Assembly: GCF_000003815.2 (NCBI RefSeq)
Contig: NC_049986.1
Location: 19,848,692-19,912,691 of the forward strand
Direction: 5' to 3'
Length of the DNA: 64,000 bases
From: Branchiostoma floridae
Lineage: Eukaryota; Chordata; Leptocardii; Amphioxiformes; Branchiostomatidae
Shown: positions 56,501 to 64,000 of the stretch, piece after piece
Position numbering within the stretch: position 1 is the first letter of the stretch
Layout: each line of letters opens with the position of its first letter
Program-made: the position numbers and the translations under genes
The notes under the pieces: generated by a model
What the model was told of the DNA's origin: nothing
The model's database searches: none
The model's input: only the letters and a program-made list of their open reading frames with translations

Positions 56501-57326
56501 GTGGTCTAATTGAATGAAGATTGAAAAAAAGTCAATTAATGTCAGCCCTGTTGATAGGTTCAGGGTTGGAGTCTGCACACCACCCCTTTACGGCCCCCCA
56601 CCCTGATGACTTGGACCTGGTGTATTCTCACCCACACAAGGTAAGACAAAAAAATATCTTAACAGAACAATATGCATTATTTTTCTTGCTTGAAGGTTAG
56701 AGTGCCAAATTGAATGTCAATGAATGTGTTGACTTTCTGTATCTATATATTTGGTATAACCGCCCTTCAGTGTAACACTCCAGCTTTGCAGGCACGCGGT
56801 GCGGCAGCAGCTGGTTATATTTCACTGAATGATCCGTCACACCTAACCTTTGCACATCTTTCTGCAAGCATTCTTTAAAACTATCCAGAGAAGATACCCC
56901 TACTGTGCTTGGTAATAACAAATTCCACTTTATGATAGTGCGGGGAAAATACAAATTTTTTAACACATCGATCCTGTTCACTTGGTAACTCTGGTACTGG
57001 AAGGCATGACTGTTTCTTGTTCTTTTTTCAGCTGGTATTAGATACTTATCAGTCTTTATGTCCATCAGTTTATTGGTCATTTGTACATCATGGAAAGTCT
57101 AGACATTTTCCTTCTGTCTTTAAGTGATATCCACTGCAGGTCTGTTTTGTCTTACCTATGGCTATGGACTCACCTGTACCTTTACCTTCACCTGCCTCAC
57201 CTGTATGTGCTTCAGGTGCGCAGCCAGCATTACGACCTGGTTCTGAACGGTAACGAGATCGCGGGCGGTTCCATCCGGATCCACGATGCTGAGGTACAGA
57301 GGTACATCCTGGAGGAAGTCTTAAAG
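44540..57326 (+). CDS. DARS2: mitochondrial aspartyl-tRNA synthetase (partial, 3' end off window)
   Basis: DARS2 charges mitochondrial tRNA-Asp with aspartate (class II, bacterial-type). Exons: 44540-44654, 46114-46213, 46517-46583, 47051-47152, 47619-47714, 48562-48685, 49578-49624, 50050-50156, 51154-51223, 51571-51711, 52050-52088, 52397-52507, 54033-54095, 54762-54914, 55583-55637, 55982-56059, 56558-56640, 57216-57326: 1662 nt, 554 codons, frame kept. Residues 1-38 are Arg-rich and acid-free, a mitochondrial presequence. Then the anticodon-binding OB fold ([11 protein letters not shown]), motif 1 ([20 protein letters not shown]), motif 2 ([20 protein letters not shown]), the bacterial insertion domain, [22 protein letters not shown] and [19 protein letters not shown]. 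Motif 3 (GLDR) and about 90 C-terminal residues (human length 645) are missing from the window, not broken. Exon 14 has an upstream partial copy and exon 17 two possible acceptors. Confidence 0.96.
45051..45585. mobile_element. Harbinger-type MITE with long terminal inverted repeats
   Basis: GGCCACAGCAAGTAAATTTT followed by ATGGATGACATC at the left is repeated inverted at the right (GATGTCATCCAT...GCTGTGGCC), about 32 bp perfect. TTA lies on both sides. In DARS2 intron 1. Confidence 0.85.
45630..45722 (-). repeat. tRNA-derived SINE head, inverted
   Basis: On the minus strand: GGCGTGGCGTAATGGTTAGA (A-box-like) then CCCAGATCGAGTC (B-box-like). No complete tRNA fold is evident. In DARS2 intron 1. 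Confidence 0.45.
48330..48470 (+). repeat. tRNA-derived SINE fragment
   Basis: GTCCTTGCATAAGGCACTGA, then CACTCCACCTAGGTGTAAAA and ATGGGTACCTGACTTTGG, the body order of the SINE at 19405. It ends about 90 bp before DARS2 exon 6. Confidence 0.55.
48785..49135 (+). mobile_element. LINE reverse-transcriptase C-terminal fragment
   Basis: A frame of 111 codons beginning [20 protein letters not shown], with [29 protein letters not shown] and [12 protein letters not shown]. This pattern (RRDVASL.LFYRY.HG...PRTS.LWN.LP...) is the typical C-terminal end of jockey/CR1-like LINE polyproteins. It lacks the catalytic reverse-transcriptase domain, so it is a 5'-truncated, inactive copy. In DARS2 intron 6. 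Confidence 0.8.
49180..49335 (-). repeat. SINE body fragment, inverted
   Basis: Minus strand: CTTCAGTTAGGGCCATCCCT, then GGGTCCCATGTTTGAGGAGA, GCCACACCTCGATAACGTTA and AAAAGAGTAGGGGTCCTTCC. Same module order as 19555-19650. Directly downstream of the LINE fragment at 48785. Confidence 0.6.
50671..51060 (+). repeat. 42-bp minisatellite in DARS2 intron 8
   Basis: About nine units of GACATTCAAACCAACAAACA followed by GCCAATCAGCACCAAGGACAGG, nearly identical to each other. Because 42 is a multiple of three, reading frames stay open on both strands ([14 protein letters not shown] forward, [14 protein letters not shown] reverse), which is not evidence of coding. Each unit carries a CCAAT box within GCCAATCAG. 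Confidence 0.95.
52707..53783. mobile_element. 1.08-kb DNA transposon derivative
   Basis: Starts ACGGGGGCCGCCCTAAGACG and ends GGGGCACCTCCCGT, flanked by TA. Length (1077 bp), termini and TA duplication make it a relative of the 17812-18895 element, although the interiors differ. GACGGTACGG (left) and GCGTACCGTG (right) give a further weak inverted repeat. In DARS2 intron 12. Confidence 0.65.
54290..54500. mobile_element. Harbinger-type MITE copy
   Basis: Left end AACACCATTAGTTTGTTCTT (diverged), interior TTAGCAGGCAGACATCATAA and AAACTTGAATTTGCCTGTAT, right end ACAAATGAAGATGGTGTGGC then CTAA. It ends about 31 bp before the exon 14 copy at 54531. Confidence 0.6.
54531..54599 (+). pseudogene. 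partial upstream copy of DARS2 exon 14
   Basis: ATATTGCAG acceptor followed by GGGCTGCCCATACTACAAAT and on to CACATCAGC then TAG. It reads [22 protein letters not shown]-stop against [27 protein letters not shown] in the true exon at 54762. The intron stretch before it (TTATATTGCAG) is duplicated as well. An internal GAG|GTAAAG could serve as a donor and would give a 36-nt in-frame mini-exon. Confidence 0.85.
54945..55090 (-). mobile_element. LINE 3' fragment, inverted
   Basis: TTTATTTCACCAGGGTAGAG...GCCCCCTGGGGGAGAACCCC, a phrase that recurs in part at 57360-57420 (GTGCCCTGGGGGG...AACCCC). Both lie just after DARS2 exons (14 and 18). Probably a LINE 3' UTR; family not identified. Confidence 0.4.
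56265..56506. mobile_element. Harbinger-type MITE
   Basis: GGCCAAACCAATTTCATTTG at the left, AACAAATTAATTTGGTGTGG at the right, interior GAAAACTTGAATCCGACTG. It ends 51 bp before DARS2 exon 17. Confidence 0.7.
56697..57080 (-). mobile_element. LINE reverse-transcriptase C-terminal fragment
   Basis: Minus-strand frame [20 protein letters not shown], then [20 protein letters not shown] and [20 protein letters not shown], with [10 protein letters not shown]. The FPRTI..WN.LP pattern marks a LINE polyprotein C terminus. The catalytic domain is absent. The 3' part matches the fragment at 11722. In DARS2 intron 17. Confidence 0.7.
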
Positions 57327-57537
57327 GTGGGCTGTTGTGTCTTGGTCTTGTTTGTTTGTAGTCGCTTTTCTAGGTGCTTTTCAATGTGCCCTGGGGGGGG
57401 GGGGGGAACCCCAGACATACATATACATATGTATCAAATTAAAATTAGAAGTAACATAACATGAGAAAATTAGCTTTGACGTATGCCCATGAAGACAAAT
57501 CATAGCAACTTAGGAATAACCAATACATAACTTCATC

Positions 57538-57650
57538 AGGGCTCGAAATACCACATGCATATGCAAGTTTGTGCAAGTAAAATTGGTGTGGTGCAAGTAA
57601 GTTTAGACCAAACTTGCACCAGTGCAAGTTACTTTTGTCCTCTAATACCT
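57538..57650. mobile_element. hAT-like element fragment, TTGCAC type
   Basis: Begins CAGGGCTCGAAATACCACAT, the family terminus, then repeated TGCAAGT / ACTTGCAC words in both orientations. The right terminus was not found. In the last visible DARS2 intron. Confidence 0.5.
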
Positions 57651-57781
57651 GACGTTAGAAAAAGCTTACACACACCGAGAATATTGTCTGTCATTGAAAG
57701 GTAAAAGAAAATAACACTGAATAAAAAAAGCCTAAATTTGTTATTTCTAAATTTGGTTAGACATCCAGGTAAACTATTTTT

Positions 57782-57902
57782 ATATTTCAGCCATACCATA
57801 GGTATGGTGAAATATTTATATTTCAGCCATACCATAGGTATGGTGAAATATATTGTATTTATTTTCACTCCGCGTACCGTAGGTACGCTTCGAGTGAAAA
57901 TA
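57782..57902. repeat. three consecutive palindromic hairpins
   Basis: Two tandem copies of ATATTTCAGCCATACC-ATA-GGTATGGTGAAATAT (stems about 15 bp, one mispaired base), then TATTTTCACTCCGCGTACC-GTA-GGTACGCTTCGAGTGAAAATA. All three share the plan of an A+T outer stem, a TACC/GGTA inner stem and a 3-nt loop. Confidence 0.85.
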
Positions 57903-58295
57903 TTGTTTTCTCACTGTTTCTTCTTTCTTTCTTTCTCCTGTCGCGACCTTTAAAGTGATTCCTCTCCGTCGTTCCTGGACCAAATGGCCTGAAATTTGGC
58001 ACAAGGGTACAGTGGGCCAATACCCAGACCCGTTTTTCTCATTTTTTTGATAGATACCTTTACAATGATTTTAGGGATGTTTTAAGGTCATTTTCTGGCC
58101 CGGCTGTATATTCATGTCTCCCGTGCCCAGGTATTACGTCCAGATGACTTGAAAGTTGGTATGATACTGCGTGAGATACTTATTAAAAGGACCCCGGTAT
58201 TATTTTTGGCCAAACGTCACTTCAAAATCATTTAAAAGCCAATTTGGCGGGGTATCTACGCATATTTTCACCGAGCTCGCGTTTCGCGCGTGTAA

Positions 58296-58341
58296 CCATA
58301 TATGGTCACGTTTGCACGTGCGTCCGTTGCACCATATATGG
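58296..58341. promoter_or_regulatory. paired CArG-box palindromes
   Basis: CCATATATGG at 58296-58305 and at 58332-58341 are perfect CC(A/T)6GG serum-response-factor sites, 36 bp apart and in inverted flanking context. CACGTG-like and GACGTAA words lie nearby. They sit in repeat-rich intron sequence and may be part of a mobile element, so a regulatory role is unproven. Confidence 0.35.
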
Positions 58342-60625
58342 TTATGGACGTTTCCGCGCGTGACGTAAGCTATTTACCTGCAGCTGTGCATTGTGGCTAA
58401 TTGAATTTAGAAGGGAACCAATATGCGCCCGACACTTAGCGGAAGCGATGACCTGATTGGTCAGCTCGGGTACAGCCAATGAGGAAGGGTTTTTCAACTT
58501 AGCGGCTGGGAGTACATATATGTCACCGGGAAGAAGTCCGTTAAAAGTAAGTGAAAAATTGTACAGTTTATCTTAAAATTGGCAACAATACACAAACGCA
58601 GTAACAAATTTGGGTAACTTGTCGTCGTTATTGTGTAGTTTTTGTTTGATTTACCCACGTTTAGAGTGTCTGGATACCGTAGCGTCAGAATGCCGCGGTA
58701 AGTGGGAGCGCATGCATGGAATATTGTTGCGCTTTGCAGTGACTGATGAGACAGTAATAGTATTGTATCATCAAGCTTTATTGACACGACAAAAAGTACA
58801 GTCAATTTTGTATGGCCAACTTTAAACTGCAACGAAAAAAGAAAGAATACAGAGTATATCTTACAATTCTACTAATTAAACATTATGATATGATTCTACT
58901 AATTATCGGTGAAAAGTGTACAGTAGTTCTCTTCCATAGTAACGTTATATGATAGTACAGATTTTCAAGGGCAAATCCACTAGTACAAACGTTACACTAT
59001 GTTGTGAATTGTCCATTCAGGTTGGTTGTACAAGAATATATGTAATCAGGTGTGGCTTTTTTTTCTAATCAACAAACAAAAAAGGATCTTCCTTTTACTC
59101 TGGGTGGCAGTACACGAAATTACACAAAGAAAATACTAATTATTGTATTCTATTCTATTTTCTACTGGAGGAAGATGAAACACCACCAGGACTGTTGTGC
59201 AGACAGGTGGGGTTGTGCCTTGATAGAAAGTGTCAATTTGACAGTGCTAAATTCATTATTGGTTGGGTGCTCGAACTCAACTAATTCCACAAAGTCTGGC
59301 CTGTCAGAGAACACAATAGTCAACTGGCTACAAAGGTGGCATCAACAGACACCAAGGAGAGGGTAGCAAAGTCACGTACAAGAAGTGTTACTGTGACAGA
59401 AACACCAGCTTTATGTATGATTAGGCTATTTTGGACAATATTGTAACTATTAAACTAAGTGACAATTAGAGATATTATTATACCAACCATGAGTTCAAAC
59501 ATTGTATTTCATGACAGACATGAATAAGTTTTTATGACTTTTCAGACACCACGTCATGGTATATGCTGTGTAATTTAGTAATGCACTGTACTACAAACAG
59601 TTAATTAGAATAATTAGATAATCATAAACTGATTAGTTTATGTGGAAAAGAAATGGGACGTTAAGTTTATAACAGACGTATAATAAGTGCAATTGCTGCA
59701 TCCTTTTTTCAGACAAAAAGCATGCAAAACATTTATATATGCAAAACAGACTCCGTGCAAACATACAGTCGCTAATTAGCTTTGTTCATCAATATAATGT
59801 ATTAGCTGATTAACTCTAAGTATAAAAAGAGAATGCGATCCTTTTTGTCTGAATACAATGTGCATAAATTTCTACGTATTTGTAATGATAATGTAATTGC
59901 CGTGCAGCCATGATATCCAATTGGATTTTTTTTAAAATTGCACTTCGCTAAAAACGGCTAATAAGCATATCTTGGTAAAGAGTTAAAAGTGTAGTGAAGT
60001 TTGTTTGGAGAGGTCTGCTTGTATGAAGATTAGTTATGCTTGTGACAACCTTGAATAAGTGCAGTAATTGCCCTTGCCTTGTGTAAATAAGCAGGAAAAC
60101 TTTAATCATAACCACGCTATTGTCTGCTGTGGGTACGTAATACCAACGTTTAGGGTCGCATAACGTGTTGCAACTGTAGAAAATTTCCGTTTGTGACATA
60201 ATTTTTTTTTTCTTGAAGTAAAACGGTGCTTGCTTTGTTAATGTGTGAAACATTAGCATGCTGTGTGCGTGTTGTAATAAAGAAATAAAAGTTTGATTAC
60301 CGTACAGTACTCACATTGGATTTTTCAAGTTCAATTTTGGAAAAGTCCATTTTTGCATAAAGGGGAGAGCGGAGTGAAAATAGCTGAATTTGCTCCTAAG
60401 CAAATACCGGCCTTTCTAGTCGTAATGTTTCTTTCTTTCTTTCTCCTGTCAAATCTTCAGAACACGGTATCTCCGTTGTTCCTCAACCGAATGACTTGAA
60501 ATTTGGCACAAGGGTAGAGTGGGCCAATACCCTCGGGCATTTTTTTCATTTTTTTCATATCTGTCTCTTAAGTGATTTTATTAAGGTTTTTTGGTCATCT
60601 TAAGACCAAAACTGTATATTTGGGC

Positions 60626-61140
60626 CCCCTGTACCCTGGTATTATAACCGAATGAGCTGAAATTTGGCACAGATGTGCCTTGATAAGTCCCCCATATAGA
60701 TTCAATATCAGTTTTGGTGTACAGTACAACAAAATGCTTATTTTTGCGATTTTTTGACCAATTTTTGACCAAAAAAGGACACTTTTGGCCCCTGTACCCT
60801 GGTATTACAACCAAATGAGCTGAAATTTGACAGAGATGTGCCTTGATAATGCCCCCATATAAATTCAATAACACTTTTGGTGTACAGTACAACAAAATGC
60901 TTATTTTTGCGATTTTTTGACCAATTTTTGACCAAAAAAGGACACTTTTGGCTCCTGTACCTTGGTATTGCAACCGAATGAGCTGAAATTTGACACAGAT
61001 GTGCCTTGATAATCCCTTCATATAAATTCAATAACACTTTTGGTGTACAGTGCAACAAAATGCTTATTTTTGCGATTTTTGGCCAATTTTTGACCAAAAA
61101 AGGACACTTTTGGCTCCTGTACCCTGGTATTACAATTAAA
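60626..61140. repeat. 163-bp tandem repeat
   Basis: The phrase GTACCCTGGTATTA (or a close variant) begins near 60631, 60794, 60957 and 61119, a period of 162-163 bp. Each unit contains AATGAGCTGAAATTTG, GTGCCTTGATAA, TTTTGGTGTACAGT and TTTTTGACCAAAAAAGGACA. The long minus-strand frames here are not coding. Confidence 0.9.
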
Positions 61141-62470
61141 TGACCTGAAATTTGGTATAGATAGGCATTAGATACTTGGTAACAAGATTCAAGTAAAATT
61201 TTTGACATAAACAACTTTAAAATGATTAATTTTGGCACTTTTCTGAGGGCAAATTTGTTTTCTTTTGGCCTCCTGACGTGACCTTCCGTGACCCCGCACA
61301 GAGCCACACCTGTGCGCGTCAGCCGGAGAGTTAATTGAATCAAAGACCTAGCCAATCAGCGAAGAGGAGGCCAAAGGCTAATTAATATTCATAAGCGGGG
61401 CCTCATGATCCCGTATATAGCAGTGTTCCCGCCAGGGGGAGCAAAGCCCGCCTAAGGCTCTCGCATTTTAGACTATTCAGAAGGCTTTATATTGTATCAG
61501 TTCTTAGGGGCATATCTATGATAATCGCAGCAGTCACTTAACTTCTCTTCAGGAGTTTAGCGTAACACTGTTTCAGGTCAAACCGTCAAAGGCAACTAAA
61601 AACAAACTTTAACGTTACTGAGTTCAACAGTACTTATAACTTGTTATCCGAAGTTGAAACGCTAGCGATGGTATTTTCGCTGCGCTGTTAGCTCCGTGCG
61701 ACTGTTGTTGACGGTCTTATAACGGTATATTTTGCACCCCTGTACCCTGGTATGAGTAACATTTGGTATAGATAGGCATAATATAGTTGGTAAAATGATC
61801 CAAGTAAAATTTTTGGCATAAAGTACTGTAAAAGGCTTAATTACAGCACTTTTTTTAGGGGAAATTGGTTTTCTTTCGTTCTCCATGCCGTGACCTTTCG
61901 GACGTTCACCCCACAGAGCCGACATCTGCACCTGCGTCTAGCCGGCAGGAAGAGTTAATTCAATTAATGGTTCAGCCAATCAGCGAAGAGGAAAGCGAAG
62001 GCTAATTAATATTCATAAGCGGGACCACACAATACGTTAACTTGAAGACTCAGGCCGTACAGACTTCTCGCCAGGATTTTTTCAAAGCGTCGGACAGGGG
62101 TCCGGGGGCCGCCGAATGTCCCTGGCGGGGTCCAGGGGCAGGGCCACTGTGGGGGGGACCCAGGTGGGCGAAGCCCCCCCGGAAGCTCTTGCATTTTAGG
62201 CTATTGAGAAGGCTTCTTTTATCAGTTTTTTTAGGGCCATATCTACGATAATCGTAGCAGTCACTTATTTCTCTTCAGCAGTTTGACTTTAAAATATTTC
62301 GGGTCAAAGCTTCAAAGACAACTAAAACCTCATAAACAACAAACTTTACTTAGCTCAACAGTATACAAAAATATTGTACGGGTTGCCATCCTTAGTTGAA
62401 GCGCTTATTTATAGCGCTAGTATCTTCGCTGCGCCGTTAGCCGCCGTGCGACTTTTGTTGACGGTCTGAT
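61117..62470. repeat. tandem segmental duplication, about 0.6-0.7 kb units
   Basis: 61117-61725 and 61737-62470 share the same order: GTACCCTGGTAT, TTTGGTATAGATAGGCAT, AAGTAAAATTTTTG, a GTGACCTT...CAGAGCC block, AGCCAATCAGCGAAGAGGA, GGCTAATTAATATTCATAAG, GGCATATCTATGATAATCG and GCGCTGTTAGC / GTTGTTGACGGTCT. The second unit has gained a G+C-rich insert (about 62090-62180). Confidence 0.85.
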
Positions 62471-63859
62471 ATCCCTACGTCGCCGCCTCGCTGATATTCC
62501 CACGGACATGTTTCAAAAAAAATACCCAGCAAAAAACGCTGTTCTGCGTCAAATTCTATTCTATAAAACTCAGTGTTACAGTCTAAATATTTTGTAGAAG
62601 CACCGCTGTAGGAAAGAAGGTCCAAGCAATGTAAAACATCACGTAGCATGAAGTTCGCTGTCAACTGGCACACAGCACATGACTGTTTGAAACTCTAAGT
62701 CTAATCAACAGCCGTGTTTGATTGATAGCCGGCGGTCCTATGATGAATTCGGCGAAAGGTGCGTTAGTTAGAAAATCTGCGTTTAGTTTTGATACGTAAT
62801 TATAAGTTAGACAGTGGCGAGAATGATTATTTTCTCATCAATATTTCTCTTCAGAATTATTTGAACTTAATTGTACATCTAAACAATTGGCTTACCTGTG
62901 CAATGTTTATATGATTAATGATCAGTGTACTGAAATCATGTGTAACGTATGGCTCCTAGTCAATAGATCAGCATTTTCTCTATAGTGACCACCTGTCTAT
63001 AGTGGCCACATTTCCTAGTGCTGTTGTTGTTTGGCATAAACTTTGAACATTTAAATTGTTAGTAACTTTAAACTGCCAGAGTTTCAGCCCAATAAAACAC
63101 TCTCAGCGCCAGGGTATGAACAGACTGACCAGACAGACGAAAATAAATCCTCGAACAAGGTTCAATCGTATCTTCCGGGTCTGGCAGGAAGTTGTTAAAC
63201 TAAAATAAGAATAGGCTCGATGGTTGATTGCATACAAAGTAAAACAGTTTAACAGTTTTACAGCTTGAAGAAAACAAACGCTCCTACAGTACCTGCACCT
63301 GCTTGATAATTATTAAATCGTATGCCCTACTTGAATAAAAAAAGTTCATTGCAATAATAAATGTACCCACATCACAAGGAGCTTATACTTTTTTAAACTT
63401 ACACCTAGTTATCGTACTGAAAATTGTTAATGACATTACATGAAGTCATTCAACAATTTTCAGTCATGATGAAAATTTTCTGAATGGAAGGTGTGATTAT
63501 TGTCATTTTCTGAAAAATAGAAGCAAGCTCTGTTTTTACCTGGAGTCAATTCACAATACCAGTCCACTTTGGGGGATAATGTACTGTTAAGAGGATGTTC
63601 CATTTTTGCGCAGGGGTGATTTGGAACAGTCCAATGTTGCGTGGGAAGGGGTATGGCTGAAATATGCTGTATTTGCTCTTAAGCAAATGTCGGCCTTTCT
63701 AGTTTTAAACAAATCCATCTCTACAATGCTAATGATTCCTAAGGTGCTGTCTTACCTTGATTTGCATATGAGTTACATTTGCATACTAAATATGTTCAAC
63801 TGGTTTTTCCAGTTATATGTATTGTATTGAGTTGTTCTACCACTTCATTCTGGAGATGC

Positions 63860-63960
63860 TTAAGACTAGTTACTGTGATGGATGTCACTTGAAGAGTCCA
63901 GAAGAAATCTATGGATCTTATCGAGTTGTAGACATTGAATTGTCTTTAATTGAGGCTAAA
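63860..63960 (+). repeat. degenerate hammerhead-like copy
   Basis: GTGATGGATGTCACTTGAAG then AGTCCAGAAGAAATC aligns with GTGATGGGTGTCACTCGAAA then CGTCCAGAAGTAAATC at 27506-27540. The core GAAAC is altered to GAAGA, so it would be inactive. Confidence 0.5.
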
Positions 63961-64000
63961 TTCACAGTTTTTATGAAACAGTTTATACAATTTCAAACCA

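Larger units (their letters stand above)
57327..64000. other. right flank, DARS2 intron made of repeats
   Basis: I searched both strands for the final DARS2 exons (motif 3 GLDR region) and saw none, so the intron after exon 18 runs off the window. The contents are a hAT-like fragment (57538), three hairpins (57782-57902), a repeat unit present at about 57885-58020 and again at 60370-60530, a LINE tail (58768), a 163-bp satellite (60626-61140), a tandem segmental duplication (61117-62470) and a degenerate hammerhead-like copy (63860-63900). The stretch 58820-60300 is A+T-rich with nothing recognised. Confidence 0.6.

Noticed and set aside
60581-61355. Minus-strand frames of 146 and 205 codons with repeated QISAHLV / KCPFLVKNW segments
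   Set aside because: They read through the 163-bp satellite. The period is not a multiple of three, so the frame changes between units.

Overview
This is animal nuclear DNA, most probably from a lancelet (Branchiostoma, a cephalochordate). That assignment is inference. It rests on chordate-like intron-rich housekeeping genes with GT-AG introns of 0.2-6 kb, a single-exon LRR-Ig receptor of the kind lancelets have in great numbers, and dense diverged MITEs, SINEs and LINE tails. No taxonomic search was possible.

Layout from left to right. (1) 1-6594: the 5' end of an ABCA-type ABC transporter on the minus strand (two coding exons; the rest lies left of the window). (2) 7185-16149: a complete 15-exon plus-strand gene for TFIIH subunit p52 (GTF2H4), about 590 bp head-to-head with ABCA. 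(3) 17059-24599: a minus-strand gene for an LpxH-like calcineurin-type metallophosphoesterase. Six coding exons are resolved down to the stop; the exon with the start codon was not found. (4) 24.6-34.1 kb: intergenic, with SINE and LINE remnants, a hammerhead-like hairpin, a GT microsatellite and a direct duplication. (5) 34092-37157: an intronless 1021-residue LRR-Ig transmembrane receptor whose cytoplasmic tail is an array of 30-residue docking-type repeats. (6) 37.2-40.65 kb: minisatellites and a satellite of about 163 bp. (7) 40652-43401: DUSP12, complete, six exons, minus strand. (8) 44540-57326: DARS2, mitochondrial aspartyl-tRNA synthetase, plus strand, head-to-head with DUSP12. Eighteen exons are visible and the last 90 or so residues lie beyond the window. 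(9) 57.3-64 kb: the final visible DARS2 intron, made of repeats.

The genes do not form one pathway: transcription/DNA repair (GTF2H4), mitochondrial translation (DARS2), phosphatase signalling and ribosome-linked functions (DUSP12), lipid transport (ABCA), an orphan phosphoesterase and a receptor.

Two observations stand out. First, the LRR-Ig tail repeats a compact module that places a PxPxPR peptide directly before a YVN tyrosine motif, nine times on a 30-residue register. Second, in three unrelated genes (GTF2H4, DUSP12, DARS2) the 3' splice site plus the first part of one exon has been copied into the intron just upstream, and each copy soon runs into a stop codon.
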